DNA of 64,000 bases from Apoda limacodes (GCA_946406115.1 OX291543.1:28236815-28300814), one strand, 5' to 3'; positions 49,739-61,127 are shown, numbered from the stretch's first letter. The notes: generated by a model from the letters alone, not told the origin. Numbers and translations are program-made.

Positions 49739-50106
49739 CACCGCTTTCGTCCGGCTATTCGACTACATTGCTACTGTACTCTGTGACCATATTAGGTATA
49801 GTACTTTTGTTTGTAATCTTGTTGAGGTTTCTGGCCTTTGAATAACAAAAAGCTTTTTAACCTTGCTCATTGTAATGTATTTGGCAGTTGTCAATAGCTA
49901 GATAACTGCTGGTTGTTTAACCCAGTTAGGTAACCATTGATTATTTAAGTAGATATGAGGTTTGTAATTTATCTGTTGTTTTGTAAAATTTCTTTATTTG
50001 TGGTTGATATTGTTTAAAATTAACTACAAATAAACAATTTCTATTTATTGTGGACAGGAGGTCTTATAATAATAATAGAAAAGAATCAAATAAATTTAAA
50101 TTATTA

Positions 50107-50112
50107 TTTATT
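50107..50112 (-). terminator. Polyadenylation signal of the Bearded-family gene
   Basis: AATAAA on the minus strand about 350 nt after the stop, past the last Brd box and K box. Confidence 0.6.
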
Positions 50113-50462
50113 AAGAATACTCATTATGAGCAAAATGCGATTTTATGCAATGTAAATAAATTATATTCCTAAAATTATTAAAGCTCGACTACGCATCACA
50201 TGAACAATAAGCTCGCTACAACTATACTTAATTTATACAATTCAATATTTATAAACAAACTAACACAACACAAACATGTTTAAAAATTAAAGCTTTTAAA
50301 GTTTTATTATCAGTTATCACGACAAATTGAGAAAGCTACCTACCTAACCTACATCCTACATGGCACCTTCGAGTTAAAGCTAAGATCACAGACGATTGCA
50401 GAAACCAACGGAGTAGACACTGGTTTTATGGAAGACACTGATTGTTTTTCAGTTCTGATGCT
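50107..50462 (-). other. Predicted 3' UTR of the Bearded-family gene with GY, Brd and K boxes
   Basis: Minus-strand motifs are: GY box GTCTTCC at 50430-50436; Brd boxes AGCTTTA at 50375-50381, 50288-50294 and 50179-50185; K boxes TGTGAT at 50385-50390 and 50195-50200. All precede AATAAA at 50107-50112. This is the full set of negative-regulatory boxes described for Drosophila Bearded and E(spl) transcripts. Six boxes within about 260 nt is unlikely by chance and independently supports the gene identification. Confidence 0.88.
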
Positions 50463-50939
50463 TTAGGCTTGAACCCAGCGGTCTTGGATGATTGGATGCT
50501 GTTGCTCCGCAGTTTGGCATTCGGTGTAGCAGTGGGTTGTCGCGAAGTCAGTTTCATGTTTGGAGATTGACGTCCAGAAGAAGGTACCAGCCTCAGTTCT
50601 GGCGAAGTGAACGGGCACGTAGAAGTTGTCAGGGTTCACAGGCACTAGGTCGTAGGTATCATCGCTGTTGGAGACGAGGAACGCTGCGCCAGGCTGACAG
50701 CTCTCCATTTCTTCGTAAATTTTGCGCTCCAAGGCTTCATTGCTCGAATTCTGGTCTTCTTCATAACAAGTGTCGCAAGTTTTGGCGGGAACGCGTTTCG
50801 ACGTTTTCTTTATGATTTTCATTAGCGGCTTCAGCAATGCTTTGATGCCTGTGTTCTTCATTTTTTCAGTGTTGTATTTGTTTTCGTTGATGGAGTTGTT
50901 CGTCGAGATGATGTACTCGTTATTAGCGTAGTAAGACAT
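50463..50939 (-). CDS. Bearded-family protein (E(spl) m-alpha/m4-like), predicted Neuralized inhibitor
   Basis: A 158-residue single-exon protein. Residues about 26-49 form a lysine-rich amphipathic helix (IKALLKPLMKIIKKTSKR), the basic helix of the Bearded family. NSSNEALE at 64-71 matches the NxxNExLE motif that binds the Neuralized E3 ligase. PVHFARTEAGTFFWTS at 109-124 and the C-terminal DRWVQA match the other blocks conserved in m4/m-alpha proteins. Family knowledge: these cytoplasmic proteins block Neuralized-driven Delta endocytosis and so tune Notch signalling. The ATG follows CTCAAA, a good insect context. A TATA box lies about 95 bp upstream, and the 3' UTR carries GY, Brd and K boxes. 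It has the same orientation as the bHLH gene 45 kb away. Whether it is the orthologue of m-alpha or m4 cannot be told. Confidence 0.95.
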   Translation of the reverse strand: MSYYANNEYIISTNNSINENKYNTEKMKNTGIKALLKPLMKIIKKTSKRVPAKTCDTCYEEDQNSSNEALERKIYEEMESCQPGAAFLVSNSDDTYDLVPVNPDNFYVPVHFARTEAGTFFWTSISKHETDFATTHCYTECQTAEQQHPIIQDRWVQA

Positions 50940-51031
50940 TTTGAGAATTCAGGAGATGTAAGGTAAAATAAAACGTGTGTCGCAGTTGAGATCACAAGTG
51001 GGAATGTGGGGTGTGCTTGGTCCGGACCGGC

Positions 51032-51038
51032 TTTTATA
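51032..51038 (-). promoter_or_regulatory. TATA box of the Bearded-family gene
   Basis: The minus strand reads TATAAAA, 93 bases above the ATG. The start site should be near 51002-51008, giving a 5' UTR of about 65 nt. The surrounding sequence is GC-rich. The only Su(H)-like word nearby is AGTGGGAA at 50997-51004, which misses the first consensus base and sits at the start site. Confidence 0.75.
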
Positions 51039-51129
51039 CCCGCTGTGCCGCCCCCGGCATAAAAACACCTTCTACGTGAAAAGCTCCCCTTGTGTGCGTG
51101 TGTGCGTGTGAGTACAACGCGGTGTTTTG

Positions 51130-52550
51130 TGATCCCGCTATGAAGATGATAAGTATATTTGACACTATTGTTAGTGTTCTAAGTTAGATTCAAGTGTTGT
51201 TATTTCTAATTCTAATGTAAAAAATATATATATATACCTAAGTAAAACTTAAATACGTAGGTACCACTTGTTTTTTATTTTACTAAAATGTTTTTATCTT
51301 AAGTATTTACATAGGTACATATAATACCTATGTATGTATGTCAATCAGGGTAATTGTAAATCTTACTTTTACACAGCCTGTATTCTAATTGCTTACAGAT
51401 ATTCGTATAAATCAACTAAAATACAAGGTGCGTTCGTAATTACCCTAATTGACTATAAACGTAATCTCATGTGTCTGACGACGTGCGACGTGCGACAAAC
51501 AAAGTCGTCAATTTATTATCCTTCATTCAATATTCTATAGACAATAATTTTGCAACACTAATCACTACCTTTGCAAAAAGTGCGACTGTTCATTTCTAGA
51601 TTTAATATATATTATGCAGTGATATGTCATTACTATTTTGTAAAAATCATTTCAGAGTCTTTAAATATTTCAAATATGTAATAATTAAAACTATTAATGA
51701 GTGAATTACCCTAATACTGAACCACATTTCAACAAATGTTTGATAACCTTATAATGTTTGTCCACGTGCCGTCCACACGCCTCCGTGTGTAAACTCAACA
51801 CATGTTCATTAGCCCCTAACCTTCCCTATCCCCTAATTGTGGGGACAATGCGATTGTTATCGACCCACGTTTCAAATGAGGTCACTAAGTCATACACCGA
51901 GTGATGAAGACCCCTCTTTATCGACCCTTCCTGTTTGGGTGACCCCTACTGTAGAGAATGGTCGTGTGCATGACATGCGACTAGAATGCATTTGAAATTA
52001 TTTCTTAATGATTGAGGCAAATACATCTTACAACAGTGATTTGCTATCCATATTATTAAGATTATTTTATAGCTAATATTTTGTATAAAAAAGTCTAGTC
52101 TTAGATATATAGTATGATTAAAATATGGAATAGTTTTTTATTGAGGTTCATTACAATTTTGTTAACAAATAGAATAGTTAAACATAACATACCACCTACA
52201 CACAAAATATTCAAGCCCATACCGGTCCAAACATGTAAGATTTTTTCTTACATGTCCAAAGAGATTACAAAAAAATTAAGTGTAAAAGAAATCTGTGTAG
52301 CGGTGATAGTGCCCGTTCAGCCAATGGGGTGCTCCGCTGACGGCAGGTGCTGCGGTCCAAGACACTCGCACACATCGCTACAAGTTTAAATATACGATCT
52401 TGGAACACGTGCATTCGAAGGGGATGAACATACAATTTTTGCCGAGCATAGAACGGGACACCCTATATTTTTTATCGAGATGAATAGATTCACGACTCCC
52501 TCATATCCGAAATAGGGTAACGCGGGCTAATTTGGTTATTGAAAATTGAG
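51130..52550. other. Upstream flank of the Bearded-family gene
   Basis: Mostly AT-rich. It includes CCACGTGCC at about 51762-51770 but no consensus Su(H) site. Frames at 51334 and 52114 have no recognisable motif. Confidence 0.45.
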
Positions 52551-52558
52551 GGGTTGTG

Positions 52559-52591
52559 CGTGGGAATGGTCCGCGAGCCTAGGTTCCCAGG
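52559..52591. promoter_or_regulatory. Degenerate Su(H) paired site upstream of the Bearded-family gene
   Basis: CGTGGGAA at 52559-52566 faces TTCCCAGG at 52584-52591, which differs from TTCCCACR at one essential base. The spacer is 17 bp, as in the bHLH promoter SPS. The pair is about 1.6 kb upstream of the Bearded gene in a GC-rich patch (about 52550-52760) that also contains GATCGCTCGCG at 52652-52662, a word shared with 36349-36359. Confidence 0.45.
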
Positions 52592-52984
52592 GCTCTCGCA
52601 CATTGAGTTTTTTTTGGCGAGATTGGTAACGACGACAGATGGCAAGCGGTCGATCGCTCGCGTTTCGCTTTGTTGTAATAAATCGTATGGGGTATTGGAA
52701 TTAAACATTCCATTTTGATGGCTCAGCGCGTTTGCGTGGAGGGTGGTGAAGGGATGAAGATGTAAACAAGTGGAAAAGGGTGCGGAGAAACTTTCCAAGC
52801 ATGTTATTAAATGTGTATTAGTGGTCTTTTGGAATTATTAGGAAGCATTATGGGATTGCTTTTTGGGTTTTTTGTAATTAATGATTATCAAGTGTTCGTA
52901 GGATGATTTTACCTTATATTTTATTCTATTTATAATGTTTAAATAGTTTTATAGCACTGATATTTTTTTTTATATTTTAATGTT

Positions 52985-53065
52985 GGCAATTTAATATTTA
53001 TCTTTAATGATTTATGCATTGGAATCGTCAATGTATAAATCATTAAAGATAAATATTAAATTGCC
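52985..53065. repeat. Near-perfect 81-nt hairpin (37-bp arms, 7-nt loop)
   Basis: The arm at 52985-53021 (GGCAATTTAATATTTATCTT onward) pairs with 53029-53065, with only one G-T/G-U type mismatch. The loop GAATCGT is at 53022-53028. It could be a small-RNA hairpin precursor or a very short inverted-repeat insertion. Expression is unknown. Confidence 0.7.
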
Positions 53066-53974
53066 TATAGCTCTAAGTTCATTATACCAGCTTTATGTAA
53101 AAAAATCCCTAAATATAGGAATTTGCAGTGTATATTTGAAATTATAAAAAAAATATCATGTTGTCCTTTGTTATGTATTTTTTTCGTGCTTTGCAAAGTC
53201 AGTGATTTATACTTACTTTTTTTTCTTTAATTAGTCTAATTGTAAGTAATGAATGTGCTTTACAAAACGAAGAACCTTAATTGTAAACCATAATTATTTT
53301 TAATTTTATATACAACATAAAATTACGCTTTACTACTATGATTGATGTTAAAAAGGATGCAGCTAGTGCATAATTTTTTTGTGGATGATAATTCAGTCAC
53401 TAGTTTTACACAAATTTCGGCAGCTAAAACATGTATGCTAAAATGACATTTGCCACGGAAAATTATTTAAGAAGTTTCTAAAACCGTATTAAAAAAATAA
53501 TAAAAAAACCAGTGAGGAAAAAAAAAAATGTAACTTTTGTTATGGGAAAGGCAGTGAAGACGATTTGCATCATATTTTAAAAAGTGAGCTATTGTGCCTC
53601 ACTCGCGGCGGCAATGCGCGGCGTGACAAGTGGCGTGGGATTGCGTAGAGATTTACCCCAGGGTGAAACAGCCCCTCTCATCTCCCCAGTATTGTATTTA
53701 TTGTTAAGGACTACACTTGCCGCGTTTACCTTACGCAAGGAAGAATAGGGTCAAATTGGATATATGGATCTACCTGTTCCGTGGATTCTCTTAATAGTAC
53801 ATATATTATTGTTATTGACTGACTGCTGAAAAAAAGAGTATAGAACAGACAGTGGCAGTAAGAAAAAATAAATGAATTTGTTCCTACCTATATTTTTGTG
53901 GCAATGCATTGAGGTCTGTCCATCCAGTCGCCAGACTTCAAGAGCTCTTCTTTTAAATTAATTGTTAGTAGGAA

Positions 53975-54135
53975 CGCTTGAGTTGTGGAATGAACTCCCC
54001 GCCAAGGTTTTCTCTAAGGACTACAAGAAAGAAGTTATTGGATTTTTGAAGGGTCGGCAACGCGCGAGTTATACTTCTGGTGTTGCGAGCGTCTATAGGC
54101 CACGGTGACCGCTTACCATCAGGCGGACCGTGTGA
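53975..54135 (+). repeat. LINE 3' end fragment
   Basis: Same family as 41595-41705, extending to CTATAGGCCACGGTGACCGC and TTACCATCAGGCGGACCGTG. Related pieces are at 56050-56150 (reverse) and 24050-24310. Confidence 0.6.
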
Positions 54136-55069
54136 AAAAAAAAACGAGTACCTTTTACTTCACAGATTTTTATTTTAAGCAAGAAATTATGCCTCAGAAC
54201 TAAGTTTTTATGTTTTGGAAAATAAAACCAACGTGTTAAACAAACACAAACCAAAACTATAAGATTCCATTAAATATCAGTTTTTTACATTATTATAGTC
54301 ATATGAGTATTTATTTACTGTCCTTCATATGTGTTGAAATGACACTTGATAGTTCTGCTTAATACACACTCAGCTAAATTATGCCTTCGCCTTCGGTTCG
54401 GGTTGGAACCCACAACCTTGTCTGTAATGAACAGCCTAGCTCACTTGTATCATAATGTACTATTTCATAGTCTTTTGATAAAAAATATAGAAGTATTTGG
54501 GTTATAACTGGAAAAAACTGATGAGACTAGAAATTTTTAAATGCGTTTCTAAAATTTTCAAATAGATTCCTTTTTTTAATAAGAAGATTACTATTTTGTT
54601 TTAATTTAGTAAATGTCATATTTAACGGAAAACATACGGTTACAAATATGCTCGCTGAGTTTTACGAATTTCCGAAGGATAAGGCTAAGTGTTGTTACTG
54701 GACCTGCTGCTGAAGTTTTAGTAAGGATGTAGTAGAATTTATGGTGAATTTCTTCTTTTAAAAAAACAAAGTCAAAGCGATTCACCAAAAGTCCATACAA
54801 ACCACCCCACAATATAAACAATAATATTTAAGTAACATGTGCTTGATAAAAAATATGCTAAAAGAAACGCCTTGTTTGATTATCATGGAGATATGGTTTG
54901 AATAGAGTTATGGTGTGGACCTGTTAGGTTATAAGTTAGAAAACTAATTTTTGTAATGCCTACTAACGATGTGCATGTAAATGTACTTAAAATCACTACA
55001 CAATGTTATATACACTATATTTTATACAGTTTTTGAGTCACAATTTTTTACTTATTGACATAATCTTGT

Positions 55070-55070
55070 A

Positions 55071-55126
<56 letters not shown>

Positions 55127-55420
55127 CTGAATCTCGGAAACGGCTCGAACGATTTTTATGAAATTTAGTATGCAGGAGGTTTCGGGGACGATAAATCGAT
55201 CTAGCTAGTTTTCATTTTTAGAAAACGTTGTTTTATCTGTGTTTTCAGGCAGTAAAAAACTGAAAAATATGATTCTTCCTGACATCTATTGGCGAGTAGT
55301 AATAAGCAACACTAAAGCTATTTGACAATAGATGGCGTTATTAAGCAACGCTTAAGCTATTTGACAATAGGTGGCGCTGTTTAAAAAAAAACGAGCATAG
55401 CTCGGTCCTCGAGGTCCTAA
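55070..55420 (+). repeat. Second (TA)n microsatellite plus associated repeat
   Basis: A TA run to about 55124 is followed by AATCTGAATCTCGGAAACGG, AAATTTAGTATGCAGGAGGT, ATAAATCGATCTAGC and CGAGCATAGCTCGGTCCTCG. It is clearly homologous to 25885-26155. Inside, GCTATTTGACAATAGRTGGCG occurs twice in tandem. Confidence 0.7.
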
Positions 55421-55572
55421 TAACTAATGCTCGCTATAACAACAAATTCAGTCAAAATTTGTTCTTATCTTGTGTATACAAAAAACATCATAAATACCAA
55501 ATGCACCACATACACGCTTTAAAAATTTTTACAATTGTTAGCTCATCTTCAGATATGTTGGCGTGAAACACA

Positions 55573-55760
55573 TCGGTTCCGTGGCTCAGTGGGTAATGAC
55601 CTGATTGCTGAATCGGGGGCTAGGGCTGCATGGGTTCGGTTTTCGCACAAGACAAACATTTATGTGCGGAGCATTTGCGTTTGTCTTGAGAATGGGTGTT
55701 TTGCACTACACAACAGCAAGTTTTCCAACAAATTTTTAATCCTTCACATACTATAATTCT
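55573..55760 (+). repeat. tRNA-derived SINE, third copy
   Basis: GTGGCTCAGTGGGTAATGAC and GGGTTCGGTTTTCGCACA, followed by a TTTGCGTTTGTCTTGAG body like the SINE at 32333. Confidence 0.6.
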
Positions 55761-55782
55761 GCTCCGAATTGGTAAAAACCGG

Positions 55783-55832
55783 CCAAGTGCAAGTTGGACT
55801 GACGCACCGAGGGTTCCATACCTACAACCATT
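55783..55832 (+). repeat. Internally deleted GGCCAAGTGCGAGTCGG element
   Basis: AAAACCGGCCAAGTGCAAGT is followed within 30 bp by GAGGGTTCCATACC. Head and tail are joined with the body missing. Confidence 0.45.
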
Positions 55833-56049
55833 TACGTAATTTACAAACACAAACAAAAAAAAGTGTGCCGCTAAGCGGTCACCCATCCAAGTACTGACCA
55901 AGCCCAACGTTGCTTAACGTTGAATATTGTTTCCAATAAACAAATGTGTAACTGTTTCTCTCAATAATAAGCTAGATGGCCGGTAATATATAATAGGCCG
56001 GTTCTTATTATTTCTTGTTATACTTTAGAGTTCACACTATTTTTTAGTG

Positions 56050-56150
56050 CAAGTTTGAACCAACTGTCCACTTGATGTTAAGTGGTCACCACAGCCTATG
56101 AACACTTGCAACACCAGAAGCATAACTCGCGCGTTGCCTTTAAAAATTTA
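56050..56150 (-). repeat. LINE 3' fragment, reverse orientation
   Basis: TGATGTTAAGTGGTCACCAC, AACACCAGAAGCATAACTCG and CGCGTTGCC mirror the end of 53975-54135. Confidence 0.5.
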
Positions 56151-57446
56151 ATCTCTTCCATCTGATATAGTTCTGCTAGAACTTTGTCAGTATTTTAAAG
56201 AATAAAGCTTGTATTAAACATAAAAACATTTAGTTAGTTTTAGTTTTTTTGTAATTTGTACAAACTAAATTGATACAGATATTAATTCTGTATAAAAATA
56301 TATATTTCAAAAATAATATGAAACTAATACAAAATCTCTTTAAGACTATTTATGAGTTTAAATCTTTTGAAATATCGATATTTTTTCAGATTTTACAATT
56401 CTAAGCCACAAAACTAATTAATTTCCAACTGTCAAAAATAAAAAAATCAAAGTATTCCCTTTGTGATTCGAGTGTGGGAATTTCAGTTACACGATCAAAG
56501 CAAAACTTGGGGGTGGAAAATAAGGCCCCGTGTATAAATCACCCCTAATAGCCCCTTTGTTAACTCTACACTTGTTGCGTCACACGTATTGTACGAGATT
56601 TTAAACCAATATAAATTTTTCGTTCTCACTAAAATATGATAATCGAAAATAAACCCTCTTCATTTGTAATAGAAGCCATGTCAAAGTTATGAAACAGCAA
56701 GGAAACAGTTGAATAGATAGGCAGTAAGGATATGAGGGCGTCCAATTTTAGGGGTTGTTGAACAATTAACTGAATGGCAGGTAAGGTTTTTGAAATTGGG
56801 GTCGATAGGAAGGTCAGATTTGCATTTTCGTGCTCCTTACCATGCGAATAGGTTATATATAATCTATATGTTAAGCCTGTTAAAGCTTCAAAAGAACTTA
56901 TATCCTACATTCTAGTTAAAAAATTAAAGAGAACAGGACTGACTTATCCGTCAAATGATATAATTCAAGCAATGTAAAAACTGTATTGCTTTAAATTTTT
57001 AACTCTTTTTTGACGAAATCTTAAAAATTTACTAACACTTCAATTAAAAATAACATACTGCTAGTTAACAAGCAGACAGTCGTTAATGAGTTGAAAAGGG
57101 AGGGAGATGATAATCACCCCAAACCCCCAATTCCACTCCTCCTTCATCGTTAAGATACCGCCGTCTAGGTTTTTTATTTTGAATAATTTAAGAACTGAGT
57201 TGGGATCAGGATCTTAATAGCTCTAATGTACTTTAATATGGAAAAAATGTGATTACTTTGAAGTATTAATGAGGATTCGTTGCGGCTGGATTGCGCTTGA
57301 GCTTCGTAATAATCGTTCGAAAACTTATCCTTTTTACTTTTTAACAGAGATCGTATATTTAAAGACGCGTCGTTTTTTTACAGATTAAAATTTTAATCGC
57401 CTACGAAGTAGTTTTTAGTGTCGTTATTTAGTATTTCTTTTAGTTT

Positions 57447-58291
57447 ATATGTTATGCTCAAAGACCGTTAACACTCATTGAGCGAAAAAACTGCTCACAA
57501 CGCGTTGTGGTCATTGTTAAACATCCACATCGCGAAATTCGTGTTCTGGCTCTTATGAAAACGCTCACAACGCGTTATGGCAATCACAGAAAGACCACAT
57601 AGCGATATTCGTGTCGTGGGTAGCATGTTTTCTTTCACACTCTCGTTACCCGCGTAAATGTAGTTGTTGAAACCAAATCACTAACTAATAAGTACTCGAG
57701 TTATCCATACAACGTTCACATTGCGCGTTGTATGCAGATTTCATTTGGCTTTATGCCCCCTCTTCATAAAACAAAACAATCTCAGCTTCTTAAAAAGTTG
57801 AGATTTACACATTGAAACTACATTTCCTCGTCAGAAGTGTAATTGAATTTTCAAGCTCATTTACTTGGGTACCGTACCTAAATAAAACAAAAATGGTACC
57901 CTAACAGTTTCGTCATGTCCGTCCGTCCGTATATTACAGCGTCATAATTCCATCGATCCTTTGTTCGTCTTTGGATTGATTATAATATTAAGGATATCTA
58001 CTACACAGTTTCGAGACTAGTAGGACCTATAGCGCAAATCACTGTGCGTCGTATTTTAATGCGGTTCTAAACACGTCATGGGTTTTCATCAATGCCACAG
58101 AGCGTTGTGGTCGTACGGCATGCTAGCCACAACACGAATTTCGCTACGTGGCCTTTCTGTGATTGCCACAACGCGTCGTGATCGTTTTTGTAAAATCCAC
58201 AACACGAATGTGGATGTTTAACAGTGACCACAACGCGTCGTGAGCTGCTTTTTCACTCAATGAGCGTTTTTGGTCTTTGAGCGTAACATAT
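57447..58291. mobile_element. Foldback element with about 175-bp inverted arms built of ACAACGCGTTGTG units
   Basis: The ends are ATATGTTATGCTCAAAGACC and GGTCTTTGAGCGTAACATAT. Each arm (about 57447-57625 and 58115-58291) carries repeated palindromic words such as CACAACGCGTTGTGG, and ACATCCACATCGCGAAATTC-like segments mirrored in the other arm. The centre contains an unrelated repeat fragment (GTACCCTAACAGTTTCGTCA) near 57895. No transposase. Confidence 0.7.
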
Positions 58292-58739
58292 ACAATAAAA
58301 AAATCTGCTATTTTGACGGTATGTGAAATGTAGGATGCCTATTTATAAGTTATATAACATTTTTATTAACTTTTCTTTTTAGTAACTTCTCATAAATATT
58401 TTTAGATTGATGTTTTGACCGATGACCGATTTGCTTTATCAACATTTCAATAGATTTCACTCAATCAATGTTGACCCGGAATCAAACACAAAAGTTTTTC
58501 AAACATATTCAATAAGCAGTTCGATTTTATCAATTTTTTTTTTTAAATACTACCTACAATTTCGATGAACTCAGTTGACATAATAATGAAGTTATTATTT
58601 ACATTATAAGATTAGTCAGCGTCAATCAACATACATAAATCCATAACAAAACGCGACATAAAAAACATTGCCCTTTGTACTACCAATCGAACTATGCAGT
58701 TGGGCCACGTGCAATATATGAATTTCATTAAAATACGTT

Positions 58740-59222
58740 TCACGAGGTATTTCTACTGACCCTTTGCATCTAGGCATTATAAACTTTTTTTCTTGCATTT
58801 TCTTTGATTCATCCTCCTTAAATATCTACTTTTTGCACTTTCTTTCCTTCCACCATAACGTTGTATTCTGTAAAAGTTTGATTCCTTTCAAGAACCATAA
58901 CTTTCTTTTATTCAGATGACGTACTATCAGCCAGAAATCTGTATCTATTATTTTTCATCAGTGGTTCATACGTTATTATTACCATATCTTGTAATTTCTC
59001 ATCTGTCGATGCAAAGATGACCTGGTCATCGACATAGAGGAGGCAATTGATTAGGAAATCACTCATCCTTAAACCGCGATCTTTCAAATCTGAGATTAAG
59101 TCCATAAATAGTTTAAACACGCAATGTGACTCCATACATTTCTGTCCAACATCTTTTTCGATGTCAAACCAGCTTCTGTGTAGTTCATTTATCCTGACAT
59201 AAGCACTGGAATTGCGATGAAG
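58740..59222 (-). pseudogene. Non-LTR retrotransposon reverse-transcriptase relic
   Basis: The minus strand encodes HRSWFDIEKDVGQKC, then LFMDLISDLKDRGLRMSDF, then LLYVDDQVIFAS with the YxDD catalytic box of reverse transcriptases, then VMVLERNQTFTEYNV and EGKKVQKV. This is the order of blocks 4-6 of a non-LTR element RT followed by the start of the thumb. Stops after position 58908 and the lack of any 5' or 3' continuation show a dead fragment. Confidence 0.7.
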
Positions 59223-59257
59223 ATATTTTTAATCAGTCAAAGTAAATAATTACTGAG

Positions 59258-59850
59258 TTTTAGGGTTCCGTAGTCAACAAGGAGCCCTTATAGTTTCGCT
59301 ATGTCCATACATGTGTCCGTCTGTTTGTAGCTTAGCTCAGAGAATATTAGTAGGTACTAGCAAGCTGTAATTTGGCATGGGTATATCTTTATGTATATAA
59401 TTCTACTGTACCTACGTGTGTATGTCACTGTACTCCACCTAAACGGCTTGACCGATTTGAATGTTTTTTTTTGTATGCGTTTGGATGGTACCCTGGATGC
59501 TTTAGATATACAAATCAGCCCGGCAGATGGCGCTGTAGTCGGATGCAGAACAACGCCTGCCCGGTCAGTTAGTTAATTATATTATATTAATCACGCCGAC
59601 AGAGTTATAATAAAATCCTGAAATATGTAGTATATTTCGTAACGAGTACAAAATGACACTTTTGCGTTTGATTTGCGAAACTAGTTTTGAGCATGTTGTT
59701 TGTAAATATGTGATAAAATACAAGGCAGTACTGTGTATAACGAAGTTAAAAGAGAAACTATCACAGCTAAGTAGGCTATACAAGTTGACGAGTAATAGTC
59801 GGCTTACTTATAAAATGTACTTGGAGAAGAAAAAAATTGTGACGGGCAAC
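59258..59850 (-). repeat. Second long copy of the GGGTTCCGTA element, interrupted
   Basis: Colinear with 7585-8110: GGGTTCCGTAG, GGAGCCCTTATAGTTTC, AGCTGTAATTTGGCATGGG, ACGAGTAATAGTCGGC and TATAAAATGTACTTGGAGAA. About 130 bp near 59390-59520 (CACCTAAACGGCTTGACCGA) appears to be a different inserted repeat. Confidence 0.5.
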
Positions 59851-61127
59851 TACCGAACCCTACACTGTGCCTGGCCTGACACATACTTCTACTTGATCAG
59901 ATTGGTTTCTTATTAAAACACACGTGAGCTACAACTATTTAACTACTTTTGAATCAAAAAAACTTACAAAATAGTCGTTCTTCGAGAATCGGTAGGTGGT
60001 ATACGTTAACTCTAATATACGTAGTCGGAAGTCGTTACGCGTCGACTAGTAAACCATAATCATGTTTGATTAGTTGGTCAATTGCCTTAATATCAAAGTC
60101 TTTAGTTCATTCTATTGGCAACATGACGGCGTCAACGATGAGTAGGGCAGACAGTAAATAAACTTTGAGAGCAATGGACGATTAATCGACTAATTTGTGT
60201 GTACTCAGAGCAATTTGCCGAGGAAGGCGCAACGCATGAGCTTAAGCGATTTTAAATGATAAAAACTAGTCCAATGCGTGTCGGACACGCATTAAGTTAG
60301 GGTTTCTTAGAATGAGAATTATTGCGGATAACTGAAACACTTGTGAACCGATTTTGTTCAAACCCCCCGTACCGCCAAGCATCGCTCACTCCGATGCGTT
60401 ATTCGAACATTAATATTGTTAAGTATTAGGAATTATTATTATCAAGGATGTCATGATTTTATCCATCTATAGAGTTACATGGTTCATAAGCTTATATTTG
60501 CTACCTTTTTACACAACTAACAACTGCATCTAAAATTTTCTTTTTACTGCTCCAAGTACATTTTATAAGTTGGTCGACTATTACTCTTTAACTTCTAAAC
60601 CCTACTTAGCTCTGACAGTTTTCCTTTTATATACCTACTACTGCTCTAAATTTTGCAAATATTCACACCATTTCACTGGCAGGCAGGGGGACACTTGACG
60701 AGCAACAAAAATTAGCAAAGTATGTATCTACATGTAGTGGCTGTGACAATGGTAATGATATCAATTTTAGATAAACTAGATAAAGTTCATTACCACAATC
60801 ATGTTGTCTACCGCACGGTTGCAATGAGGCGCTAGTTTTTTTCCTTCCTCAGACGTCTCGGCCACTGAAATTAGAAGCAATCACAACCATTAATGGCGGC
60901 TCAGTTCAATATTACCTCTGACTTTTCCATTAAATGCAATAAAATTGAGTTAAGGAATAACGACTTCTAATTGAAAGTTTAATTAAATTGCATTTATGCT
61001 AAAGTAAACATCAAATGAGGAATTCAAATGGCTTAAATGTAACATTAACTTAAATTGTTTCTACTATAAAAACAGTTTTTTCGAACTTATATAGTTACGT
61101 TGTGTTATTTTGGATTAACGAGTTCAT

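Noticed and set aside
50492..50815. 107-codon plus-strand frame over the Bearded gene
   Set aside because: Shadow of the Bearded-family coding sequence; no motif of its own.
4599..56480. Further single Su(H)-consensus words at 4599, 9364, 14643, 46434 and 56473
   Set aside because: TGTGAGAA, CGTGAGAA or TGTGGGAA variants lying alone in AT-rich DNA without partner sites. At this rate they are consistent with background.
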